A stretch of DNA of 7,890 nucleotides, from NCBI GenBank assembly GCA_937910905.1, contig CALEPV010000094.1, forward strand, positions 1 to 7,890, read 5' to 3'. The stretch is from an uncultured Prevotellaceae bacterium (GTDB taxonomy: Bacteria; Bacteroidota; Bacteroidia; Bacteroidales; Bacteroidaceae). The position numbers and the translations under genes are program-made. The first letter of the stretch is position 1, and every line of letters starts with the position of its first letter. Below, piece by piece: positions 1-7,132 of the stretch. A model generated the notes under the pieces. That model was not told the origin of the DNA, did no database searches, and saw only the letters and a list, made by a program, of their open reading frames with translations.

Positions 1-1
1 C

Positions 2-58
2 GATATTATAACGAATAGTTGGTCTAATGACCGATTTGGGTTTAACCATCACTTATAA
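2..58 (+). CDS. possible 3' tail of an upstream gene
   Basis: One forward frame is open from the window edge to a TAA at 56-58 and would encode about 18 residues ending in DRFGFNHHL. The other two forward frames stop at once (TAG at 16-18, TAA at 9-11). An open stretch this short arises easily by chance, the DNA here is richer in A+T than the genes downstream, and the product is not recognised. It is listed only because it is the sole coding possibility for the left edge. Confidence 0.2.
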   Translation, partial: DIITNSWSNDRFGFNHHL

Positions 59-96
59 GAGGGCGCAACGGCAGGTGAGACTATTTTATCGACGTA

Positions 97-131
97 TTTG
101 GGTAGCGATTGCGGGGATTTATATACTTTTG
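97..131 (+). promoter_or_regulatory. Bacteroidota-type promoter for the GT4 gene
   Basis: TACTTTTG at 124-131 is a perfect match to the Bacteroidota -7 consensus TAnnTTTG and is followed by CA, as is common. The only TTTG that could act as the -33 box is at 97-100. It leaves a gap of 23 bases, longer than the usual roughly 19-21, so the -33 assignment is weaker than the -7. A -7 box centred near 127-128 predicts transcription starting around 135, only about five bases before the ATG at 140, so the mRNA would be nearly leaderless. Confidence 0.6.
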
Positions 132-139
132 CAGCTACT

Positions 140-1294
140 ATGACCAACGGCTCAACATATACTACGATAGGGTTTGATGCCAAGCGTGCGGCACAGAACC
201 GCACGGGGCTGGGCAACTACAGCCGGTTCGTGATCAGCGGACTGAACCAGTTTGCGCCCGACGTGCGGCAGGTGCTCTACGTGCCGAACCCGCGTCGGAC
301 TGAGGCTCTGGGCGGCATCGGAGAGTTGCCGCGAGTGGAGCTGCGCAGCCCCGGCGGGCTGTGGCAGGCGGCAAGGTCGGCATGGCGCACATGGGGCATC
401 ACGTCGCGGCTGGAGAAGGATGGCGTGCAGCTGTACCACGGGCTGTCGGGCGAACTGCCGCTGAACATCCGCAGGGCTGCAGGGGTGAGAAGCATAGTGA
501 CCATCCACGACCTCATATTCCTGCGTTACCCCGAGCTCTACAAGGCAATAGACCGCAAGATCTACGAGTACAAGTTCCGCCGTGCCTGCGAACAGGCCGA
601 CAGAATCATAGCCGTGAGCGAGCAGACGAAGCGCGACGTAATCAGCTTCTTTGGCACTGCGGCCGAGAAGATAGGCGTAGTGTACCAGGGCTGTGATGAG
701 CAGTTCCGCCATACGGCCAGCGAGGAGCTGCGGCAGGAAGTGCGGCATGCCTATCAGCTACCGGAGCGGTACATACTGTACGTGGGCAGCATCGAGGAAC
801 GTAAGAATCTGGGGCTGCTGGCCGAGGCGATGTCGATGGTGAAGGACCGCGATGTGCAGGTAGTGGCCGTAGGCCGACGCACACCCTACGCCGACAGCGT
901 GCAGGAGGAGGTGGAATACTTCGGTCTGGCACAGCGTTTCCGCATGATCAGCGGCGTGCCGTTCCGTCATCTGCCGGCTCTGTACCAGCAGGCTGCGGTC
1001 TTCGTCTACCCATCAATCTTCGAGGGCTTCGGCATTCCGATGCTCGAAGCGCTCTGCTCGGGTACTCCGGCCATAGGCTGCACAGGGTCATGTCTGGAGG
1101 AAGCAGGTGGGCCATCATCGCTCTACGTGGATCCCTACGATGCGGACAAGCTGGCCAAGGCGCTCGACTCCGTGCTGGAGGATGCAGAGTTGCGAGAACG
1201 CATGATAGCCGAAGGCCGCAAGCACGCATCGCGCTTCGAGATGGAGCCGCTCACGCACCAGTTGTGTGCCGAGTACGCCCGTTTGCTGGCCTAG
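140..1294 (+). CDS. GT4-family (GT-B fold) glycosyltransferase
   Basis: The 384-residue cytoplasmic protein should transfer a sugar from an activated nucleotide-sugar onto a glycan or lipid-linked acceptor. The donor and acceptor cannot be read from the sequence. It has the two-domain GT-B pattern. The N-terminal domain contains IGFDAKR, the glycine-rich TGLGNY loop (about 21-27) and a TIHDL segment with H123-D124. The C-terminal donor domain opens with YVGSIEERKN (about 214-223) and carries the family E-x7-E signature, E295 to E303 (EGFGIPMLE). No signal peptide or membrane segment is seen. The frame extends upstream to a TTG at 98, but ATG 140 is preferred: the -7 box at 124-131 would otherwise lie inside the gene, and the conserved block begins nine residues after this ATG. 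The gene has its own promoter and is followed by a 98-base spacer. Length is normal for the family. The GT4 assignment is firm; involvement in a surface glycolipid is inferred from its neighbours. Confidence 0.92.
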   Translation: MTNGSTYTTIGFDAKRAAQNRTGLGNYSRFVISGLNQFAPDVRQVLYVPNPRRTEALGGIGELPRVELRSPGGLWQAARSAWRTWGITSRLEKDGVQLYHGLSGELPLNIRRAAGVRSIVTIHDLIFLRYPELYKAIDRKIYEYKFRRACEQADRIIAVSEQTKRDVISFFGTAAEKIGVVYQGCDEQFRHTASEELRQEVRHAYQLPERYILYVGSIEERKNLGLLAEAMSMVKDRDVQVVAVGRRTPYADSVQEEVEYFGLAQRFRMISGVPFRHLPALYQQAAVFVYPSIFEGFGIPMLEALCSGTPAIGCTGSCLEEAGGPSSLYVDPYDADKLAKALDSVLEDAELRERMIAEGRKHASRFEMEPLTHQLCAEYARLLA

Positions 1295-1303
1295 ACTGCG
1301 GCA

Positions 1304-1317
1304 AAATAGAACTATTT
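1304..1317. repeat. small A+T-rich inverted repeat after the GT4 stop
   Basis: AAATAG (1304-1309) and CTATTT (1312-1317) are inverted copies separated by AA, lying ten bases after the GT4 stop codon and before the next promoter. As RNA it would form at most five A-U pairs around a GAAC loop with no U-run after it, so it is not a convincing terminator. A protein-binding site or chance are the alternatives. Confidence 0.3.
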
Positions 1318-1331
1318 GGTAGGCAGCGGCG

Positions 1332-1398
1332 GTTATGAACCTAAAAAACACTACCTTTGCGCACCCAAAACGTTATTGCGCATCAAATAGTTATGAAC
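1332..1398 (+). repeat. nine-base direct repeat GTTATGAAC around the exporter start
   Basis: GTTATGAAC occurs at 1332-1340 and again at 1390-1398. The second copy contains the ATG of the MsbA-like gene. The first copy also holds an ATG, in a different frame, but it lies upstream of the predicted transcription start (about 1363) and so should not be in the message. A role is unproven and chance is possible. Confidence 0.3.
1352..1363 (+). promoter_or_regulatory. Bacteroidota -7 promoter element upstream of the ABC exporter
   Basis: TACCTTTG at 1352-1359 matches TAnnTTTG exactly and is followed by C, the common TAnnTTTGC form. A box centred near 1355 predicts a start near 1363 and a leader of about 30 bases before ATG 1393. 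No good TTTG sits at the expected -33 distance; the nearest, at 1315-1318, is 33 bases away. The assignment rests on the -7 box and on its position in the only sizeable spacer of the window. Confidence 0.6.
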
Positions 1399-3228
1399 GA
1401 ATTCCTGCAAGTGCTGAGGCGCTTTGTTCCGCCCTACAAGAAGTATCTGGTGCTGTCGGTGGTGTTCAACATACTGTCTGCCGTGCTCAACATCTTCTCT
1501 TTCGCCGCCCTCATACCCATACTGCAAATACTCTTCAAGACAGGCGACGCTGAGGCTGCCACCGCGCTGATGGCGTGGGACTGGGGCAACGTACAGACGG
1601 TGCTGATGAACAACCTCAACTACTACGTCAACGCTCTGATAGCCCACTACGGGCAGACCACAACGCTGCTGCTTATAGGCTTGTTCCTCGCCGCCACCAC
1701 CGCGCTGAAGACAGGTGCCTACTTCCTGTCGTCGGCCACCATCATTCCGATACGCACAGGCGTGGTGCGCGACATACGCAACCAGCTCTACCAGAAGATC
1801 ACATCGCTTCCGCTGGGCTTCTTCAGTGAGGAGCGCAAGGGCGACATCATAGCTCGCATGAGCGGCGATGTGCAGGAGGTGGAGTCGAGCATCATGTCGA
1901 GCCTCGACATGCTGTTCAAGAACCCCATCTTAATCATCGTATACTTCGCCACGCTGCTGTTCGTGTCGTGGCAGCTGACGCTGTTCACCATAGTGTTCGT
2001 GCCTATCTTCGGTTGGTTCATGGGAATCGTGGGACGCAAGCTCAAGCAGAAGAGCATCAAGGCTCAGGCCCTGTGGAGCGACACGATGAGCCAGGTGGAG
2101 GAGACGCTGGGCGGTCTGCGTATCATCAAGGCCTTCTGTGCCGAGGAGAAGATGAACGACCGCTTCGACCAGGTGAACACGGCCTACCGCAACGACATAA
2201 TGCGAGTGAACATACGCCAGTCGATGGCGCACCCGATGAGCGAGTTCCTCGGAACGGTGATGATCATCATCGTGCTGTGGTTCGGCGGCATACTGGTGCT
2301 GACCAACCACGTCATCACAGGCCCCACCTTTGTGTACTACATGGTGATACTTTACAGCATCATACAGCCGCTGAAGGACTTCTCCAAGGCGGGCTACAAC
2401 ATACCGAAGGGCCTGGCCTCGATGGAGCGTATAGACAAGATACTGAAGGCCGAGAACGACATCAAGGAGGCTGCCGAGCCAAAGCATATAGCATCGTTTG
2501 AACACCAGATAGAGTTCCGCAACGTAAGCTTCCGCTACGGCGAGAGCTGGGTGCTGCGCAACATCAACCTCACCATACCAAAGGGCAAGACCGTAGCTCT
2601 GGTCGGGCAGAGCGGCGGCGGCAAGTCGACACTCGTTGACCTGATACCGCGCTACTACGACGTGCAGGAGGGCGAGGTGCTGATAGACGGCATCAACGTC
2701 AAGGACCTCGGGCTGCACGACCTGCGCCAGCTCATAGGCAACGTCAATCAGGAAGCCATACTGTTCAACGACACCTTTCGCAATAACATAGCCTTTGGCG
2801 TGGACAATGGCAGCAAGACGGACGAGGAGATAGAGAAGGCAGCCCACATAGCCAACGCCTACGACTTCATCACAGCCTCTGAGCAGGGCTTCGACACTAA
2901 CATAGGCGACCGCGGAAGCAAACTGTCGGGCGGCCAGCGCCAGCGTGTCAGCATAGCCCGCGCCATACTCAAGAACCCGCCAATACTCATACTCGACGAG
3001 GCTACATCCGCGCTCGACACCGAAAGCGAGCGGCTGGTGCAGGACGCTCTGGAGCGCCTGATGAAGACACGCACCACCGTAGCCATTGCCCACCGTCTTT
3101 CCACCATCAAGAATGCCGACGAGATATGCGTACTGCACGAGGGGCAGATTGTTGAACGAGGCACTCACGACGAACTACTGTCACGTGATGGATACTACAA
3201 GAAATTGCACGACATGCAGGCTGTATAG
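1393..3228 (+). CDS. msbA: MsbA-like ABC exporter, fused permease and ATPase
   Basis: This 611-residue half-transporter should work as a homodimer in the inner membrane, using ATP to flip a lipid or lipid-linked glycan outward. The permease half has about six hydrophobic segments (roughly 19-45, 90-112, a long pair at 176-213, 284-304 and 311-326). The nucleotide-binding domain follows with every key motif intact: Walker A GQSGGGKST (405-413), Q-loop Q453, signature LSGGQ (511-515), Walker B ILILDE (531-536) and H-loop H567. Size and layout match lipid-exporting type IV ABC proteins such as MsbA, but related drug or peptide exporters look alike, so the substrate is uncertain. The frame can be opened further to a TTG at 1357, but that codon lies in the -7 box, so ATG 1393 is used; no Shine-Dalgarno is seen. 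Its last 41 bases overlap the next gene, suggesting co-expression with it. ATA encodes about 34 of 60 isoleucines, unlike the genes after 5058. Confidence 0.9.
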   Translation: MNEFLQVLRRFVPPYKKYLVLSVVFNILSAVLNIFSFAALIPILQILFKTGDAEAATALMAWDWGNVQTVLMNNLNYYVNALIAHYGQTTTLLLIGLFLAATTALKTGAYFLSSATIIPIRTGVVRDIRNQLYQKITSLPLGFFSEERKGDIIARMSGDVQEVESSIMSSLDMLFKNPILIIVYFATLLFVSWQLTLFTIVFVPIFGWFMGIVGRKLKQKSIKAQALWSDTMSQVEETLGGLRIIKAFCAEEKMNDRFDQVNTAYRNDIMRVNIRQSMAHPMSEFLGTVMIIIVLWFGGILVLTNHVITGPTFVYYMVILYSIIQPLKDFSKAGYNIPKGLASMERIDKILKAENDIKEAAEPKHIASFEHQIEFRNVSFRYGESWVLRNINLTIPKGKTVALVGQSGGGKSTLVDLIPRYYDVQEGEVLIDGINVKDLGLHDLRQLIGNVNQEAILFNDTFRNNIAFGVDNGSKTDEEIEKAAHIANAYDFITASEQGFDTNIGDRGSKLSGGQRQRVSIARAILKNPPILILDEATSALDTESERLVQDALERLMKTRTTVAIAHRLSTIKNADEICVLHEGQIVERGTHDELLSRDGYYKKLHDMQAV

Positions 3229-5032
3229 GCTGTTGCTGCTCTATGCGGCAACCGTCCTGGTCTTCATTGTTGCGAAGGTGGTGTTCATGCTGTGCAACCA
3301 TGAGGCTGCTGACGCGCTGACGGTAGCGGACACGGTCAGCGTGGTGTGGCACGGCCTGTCGCTCGACCTGTCGACAGCCATCTACATCAGCGTAGTGCCG
3401 CTGCTGCTGGCGCTTGCGTCCGTATGGTGGCATCACAAGGCGCTGGGCGTGGTGTTCAAGGTCTATGCTGCAATTATTGCGCTGGCCTTCGCGCTGGCCT
3501 TCGTCGCCGACACCAGCCTGTATGAGTTCTGGGGCTTCAAGCTCAACGCATCGTGCTTGGAGTACTTGACGCAGCCAGAGGGCATGACCCAGAGCGTGAG
3601 CGTGGGCTACCTGCTGGTGCGGTTGCTGCTTATCGCCACGCTGACGTATGGACTATACACGATGTATGTAGCTATCAGCAGGGTGAAGTGCGGACGGCGC
3701 AGCATAGGCCGCGTGAAAGAGACGCTGCTCTACATCGCTGCGATGCCGCTGCTGGTCATAGGCATACGCGGCGGCGTGACGGAGTCCACCACCAACATCG
3801 GGCAGGTGTACTACTCGCAGAACCAGTTCCTCAACCACGCTGCCGTCAATCCCGTGTTCTCGTTCCTCTATTCGCTGTCGCACCAGCTGGGCGATGTCAG
3901 CCAGTACCAGTTCATGGACGAGGCGGAGTGCCGCCAGCTGCTGAACAATGTCTACACCACCGAGAGCATGGACAGCGACACGCTACTGACCATCACACGA
4001 CCCGACATTGTAGTCATACTGCTGGAGAGCTGCGGCGAGGAGTTCGCAGAAGTCATGCCGCACCTGCAGCAGCTCAAGCACGAAGGCATATACTTCAGCC
4101 GCTGCTACGCCAACTCGTGGCGCACAGACCGCGGCACGGTGTGTGCCCTGAGCGGCTACCCGTCGTACCCCACAGTCTCGGTAATGAAGATGCCAGAGAA
4201 GAGCCGCACGCTGCCTGGCATAGCCCGCACCTTGCAGGCACAAGGCTACAGCACTAGCTACATCTACGGCGGCGACATCAACTTCACCAATATGCGCTCG
4301 TACCTCATATCCACAGGTTGGGAGTGCCTGACCAGCATGGACGACTACAGCCTCACGGACCGCAATTCAGCGCAGTGGGGCGTGCGCGACGACATCACCT
4401 TCCGCACGCTGTACGACGAGATCATGACTTTCCAGCCTGGCACAGCCAACCTCATAGGCTACTCCACGCTGTCGAGCCACGAGCCATGGGACGTTCCGAC
4501 ACCGGCACAGGGTGAGTGGCAGACACACAGCGACGAGGTGCTGAACGCCTTCGCCTATCTGGACTACTGCCTCTACAGCTTCATTCACCGCCTGCGCAGC
4601 ACTCCGCAATGGGACAACCTGCTCATAGTGCTAGTACCAGACCACGGCATCAACTACCAGCAGATAGACAACTCCACGCCGCTGTTGAAGCACCACATAC
4701 CCATGCTGTGGCTAGGCGGAGCGGTGAGGGAGCCACGCACCATCGCGACGCTGTGCAACCAGACAGACCTCGCAGCCACTCTGCTTGGACAACTGCAGCT
4801 ACAGCACTACGACTTTGCATTCAGCCGCGACGTGCTCTCAGCCACATACACCTACCCAACTGCCGTCAACAACTATGGCAACGCGCAGATGCTGATTGAC
4901 TCCACGGGCTGTATACTATACGACTTCGACGCAGAACGCTTCATTGTGGAGCAAAGCACCGACTCAGAGAGGCTGCAGCGCCTCAGCAAAGCCATTCTGC
5001 AAGTCACAACCGAAGACTTGGTGAACCGATAA
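3188..5032 (+). CDS. LTA-synthase-family membrane phosphotransferase (sulfatase/alkaline phosphatase fold)
   Basis: The 614-residue polytopic protein has about five N-terminal membrane segments (near 12-35, 56-80, 86-106, 138-161 and 178-195) followed by a large periplasmic sulfatase-fold domain. LtaS relatives move glycerol-phosphate from phosphatidylglycerol onto a lipid-linked acceptor through a threonine nucleophile. The expected catalytic set is visible: E280 (LLESCGE), candidate nucleophile T313 (WRTDRG), D485-H486 (VPDHG) and H431 (SSHEPW). R370 in TNMRSY sits where LtaS has a substrate-binding arginine. Gram-negative bacteria lack classical lipoteichoic acid, so the product could be a phosphoglycerol-decorated glycan or glycolipid; phosphoethanolamine transfer or hydrolysis are alternatives. 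ATG 3188 lies inside the exporter gene. The next ATG (3287) would destroy the first membrane segment; a TTG at 3233 would avoid the overlap at little cost to it. The N-terminus carries a CxxC pair (C7, C10). A 25-base gap separates it from glf. Confidence 0.85.
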   Translation: MDTTRNCTTCRLYRLLLLYAATVLVFIVAKVVFMLCNHEAADALTVADTVSVVWHGLSLDLSTAIYISVVPLLLALASVWWHHKALGVVFKVYAAIIALAFALAFVADTSLYEFWGFKLNASCLEYLTQPEGMTQSVSVGYLLVRLLLIATLTYGLYTMYVAISRVKCGRRSIGRVKETLLYIAAMPLLVIGIRGGVTESTTNIGQVYYSQNQFLNHAAVNPVFSFLYSLSHQLGDVSQYQFMDEAECRQLLNNVYTTESMDSDTLLTITRPDIVVILLESCGEEFAEVMPHLQQLKHEGIYFSRCYANSWRTDRGTVCALSGYPSYPTVSVMKMPEKSRTLPGIARTLQAQGYSTSYIYGGDINFTNMRSYLISTGWECLTSMDDYSLTDRNSAQWGVRDDITFRTLYDEIMTFQPGTANLIGYSTLSSHEPWDVPTPAQGEWQTHSDEVLNAFAYLDYCLYSFIHRLRSTPQWDNLLIVLVPDHGINYQQIDNSTPLLKHHIPMLWLGGAVREPRTIATLCNQTDLAATLLGQLQLQHYDFAFSRDVLSATYTYPTAVNNYGNAQMLIDSTGCILYDFDAERFIVEQSTDSERLQRLSKAILQVTTEDLVNR

Positions 5033-5057
5033 GACACTATAGAATTACTAACGCCGT

Positions 5058-6191
5058 ATGACAAAAAGATATGACTACCTCATCGTTGGTGCCGGACTCT
5101 TCGGATGCATGTTTGCCTATCGGGCGAAACAGGCAGGCCGCACTTGTCTCGTCATCGACCGGCGTCCACATCTTGGAGGCAACATCTACACAGAGCGGAT
5201 CGAAGGCATCAATGTTCACAAGTATGGTGCCCACATCTTCCACACGTCGAGCACTCAGGTCTGGCAGTTCGTCAACAGTCTGGTGGAGTTCAACCGCTAC
5301 ACCAACTCTCCTATCGCCGTCTTCGGGGACAAGCAGTACAACCTGCCTTTCAACATGAACACCTTCTATCAAATGTGGGGCGTGCTCACTCCTGCTGACG
5401 CGCAGCGCATCATTGATGAGCAGCGACAGGATGTGGCCGACAGGCTGTGCCGTGAGGGAGTCTCAGAGCCGCGCAATCTGGAAGAGCAGGCCCTGATGCT
5501 GGTGGGCAGGGACATCTATGAGGCACTAATCAAAGGTTACACCGAGAAGCAGTGGGGACGCCAGTGCACCGACTTGCCCGCATTCATCATCAAGCGTCTG
5601 CCCCTGCGCTTCGTCTACGACAACAACTACTTCAACGACAAGTTTCAGGGCATTCCTGTCGGTGGATACAGCCTTTTCATCGACAAGCTACTACAGGGCA
5701 TAGAGACGCGCACCTCTGCCGACTTCTTTGAAAACAGAGCCTATTGGGAGGGACTGGCCGACAATATTGTCTTTACCGGCCAGGTGGACGAGTTCTTCGG
5801 CTATCGTTTGGGGCGGCTAGATTACCGCACCCTCCGCTTTGAGCATGAAGTCCTGCACGTTCCTAACTATCAGGGCAATGCCGTCATGAACTTCACCGAC
5901 CGTCAAGTCTCCTATACCCGTATCATTGAGCATAAGCATTTCGAGTTGTTCGGACAGTCGGTCTACGATCTCCCTTCCACCATCATCACTCGAGAGTATC
6001 CGGCAGAATGGGAGCAGGGCTTGGAGCCTTTCTACACAGTCAACGACGACAAGAACAACCTTCTGGCAGAGCAGTACCGCGAACTCAGTGCCCATACTCC
6101 CAATGTCATCTTCGGGGGCCGATTGGCAGAGTATCGCTACTACGATATGGCTCCCATCGTTGAGAAAGTGTTAAATATGACCATACTATAA
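5058..6191 (+). CDS. glf: UDP-galactopyranose mutase
   Basis: This cytoplasmic flavoenzyme interconverts UDP-galactopyranose and UDP-galactofuranose, the donor for galactofuranose-containing surface glycans. The 377-residue protein has the usual length for bacterial Glf. An N-terminal FAD-binding strand-loop carries GAGLFG (11-16), followed by LGGNIYT (39-45) and the family GAHIFHT (57-63). In the middle are GYTEKQWG (160-167) and an IIKRLPLRF stretch (177-185). The C-terminal part carries TRIIEHKHF (287-295), TREYP (311-315) and GGRLAEYRYYDM (353-364), whose R355 and Y361 correspond to active-site residues in characterised mutases. The ATG follows the LtaS-like stop by 25 bases with no Shine-Dalgarno or TAnnTTTG box, so it is probably read through from upstream. 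Only about 2 of 24 isoleucines use ATA, against nearly half in the preceding genes, suggesting a different origin. A likely Galf transferase two genes downstream fits its role. Confidence 0.96.
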   Translation: MTKRYDYLIVGAGLFGCMFAYRAKQAGRTCLVIDRRPHLGGNIYTERIEGINVHKYGAHIFHTSSTQVWQFVNSLVEFNRYTNSPIAVFGDKQYNLPFNMNTFYQMWGVLTPADAQRIIDEQRQDVADRLCREGVSEPRNLEEQALMLVGRDIYEALIKGYTEKQWGRQCTDLPAFIIKRLPLRFVYDNNYFNDKFQGIPVGGYSLFIDKLLQGIETRTSADFFENRAYWEGLADNIVFTGQVDEFFGYRLGRLDYRTLRFEHEVLHVPNYQGNAVMNFTDRQVSYTRIIEHKHFELFGQSVYDLPSTIITREYPAEWEQGLEPFYTVNDDKNNLLAEQYRELSAHTPNVIFGGRLAEYRYYDMAPIVEKVLNMTIL

Positions 6192-6196
6192 CCGCC

Positions 6197-7132
6197 ATGA
6201 TATCAAAAGTCCTCTACCACCTCCTCTACGCACTCGTATACGCCATTTCGCTGTTGCCGTTCGGGGTTCTCTATCTCATCTCCGACGCGCTTTACGTCAT
6301 CGTCTATCACGTTGCCCGCTATCGCCGCGATGTCGTCTGGAAGAACCTCACCTCTTCTTTCCCAGAGAAAGACGAGCAGGATTTGCGCCGCACCGAGCAC
6401 CAGTTCTACCATTGGCTATGCGACTACTTCGTGGAGACGTTCAAGTTGCTCAGCATCAGCGACGAGAAGCTGCTGCAGCATATAGAGTTCAGGGGTGTGG
6501 ACCAGCTGGAAGCCAGCTTCGACAACGGACAGAACTGTGCTGCCATCCTGGGTCATTACTGTAACTGGGAGTGGCTCTCCGCCACAGGCCTTGCCTTCAA
6601 GCAACACCCTGATGCCGTCATGGGACTGATCTACCATCCGCTGAGGAGCGATCCGATGGACTGGCTGTTTATCGACATCCGCTCTGCCCATGGTGGCGTG
6701 TGCGTCAAGAAGAAGCATATCCTGCGCTACCTCATGGAATACAGGAGCAAGAACCGCCGTTCGCTATTCGGCTATATCAGCGACCAGACGCCCAAATGGG
6801 ACAACATCCACCTGTGGCTACCCTTCCTCAACCACGACACACCCGTGTTTACAGGTGGTGAGCGTATCATGCGGAAGATGGACGATGCTGTGTTCTATGT
6901 AGAGATGCAGCGCCCCCGGCGCGGCTATTACATCTGTACCTTCAAGCCCATCTCTGCCCATGCAGCCCGGGAGCCAGAGAACGAAATTACCCGGAAGTTC
7001 TTCGTGCTGCTTGAGAATACCATCCGACAAGAGCCGTCGTACTACCTATGGACGCACAACCGCTGGAAGCGCACGCACGAGGAATACAATCAGAGATTGC
7101 AGAACAACAAAATGACAGAACAAGATGCATAG
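6197..7132 (+). CDS. LpxL/HtrB-like lipid acyltransferase
   Basis: This 311-residue membrane-anchored protein belongs to the lipid A late acyltransferase family, which transfers fatty acyl chains from acyl carrier protein to lipid A or other glycolipids at the inner face of the cytoplasmic membrane. A hydrophobic segment at about 7-37 should anchor it. The catalytic H-x4-E motif is H120 to E125 (HYCNWE). Further family blocks follow: YHPLRSDPMDWLF (146-158), SDQTP (195-199), TPVFTGGERI (215-224) and the C-terminal LWTHNRWKR (284-292). It starts 5 bases after the glf stop and its end overlaps the next gene by 8 bases, so the three are almost certainly one transcript. Position inside a galactofuranose module raises the chance that it acylates something other than canonical lipid A, but a plain LpxL role cannot be excluded. 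About 2 of 18 isoleucines use ATA, in line with glf. Confidence 0.9.
   Translation: MISKVLYHLLYALVYAISLLPFGVLYLISDALYVIVYHVARYRRDVVWKNLTSSFPEKDEQDLRRTEHQFYHWLCDYFVETFKLLSISDEKLLQHIEFRGVDQLEASFDNGQNCAAILGHYCNWEWLSATGLAFKQHPDAVMGLIYHPLRSDPMDWLFIDIRSAHGGVCVKKKHILRYLMEYRSKNRRSLFGYISDQTPKWDNIHLWLPFLNHDTPVFTGGERIMRKMDDAVFYVEMQRPRRGYYICTFKPISAHAAREPENEITRKFFVLLENTIRQEPSYYLWTHNRWKRTHEEYNQRLQNNKMTEQDA

Noticed and set aside
17..36. hairpin GGTC-TAAT-GACC, extendable to eight pairs with two G-U, as a terminator
   Set aside because: The stem is weak, no U-run follows it, and it may lie within the tail of an upstream reading frame.
98..139. TTG start at 98 for the GT4 gene
   Set aside because: It would place the -7 box (124-131) inside the coding region and add 14 residues not resembling the family; ATG 140 is better.
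152..748. 198-codon minus-strand frame inside the GT4 gene
   Set aside because: It lies wholly within a well-supported glycosyltransferase gene, has no recognisable domain and no promoter box, and fits the same codon-bias effect.
1357..1392. TTG start at 1357 for the ABC exporter
   Set aside because: The codon lies within the TACCTTTG promoter box and would precede the predicted transcription start.
1930..3168. 412-codon open frame on the minus strand across the exporter gene
   Set aside because: It is codon-aligned with the exporter, where antisense stops arise only from TTA, CTA or TCA codons, which this gene almost never uses; its end coincides with a TTA at 1930-1932. The predicted protein is low in recognisable motifs, so it is a codon-bias shadow.
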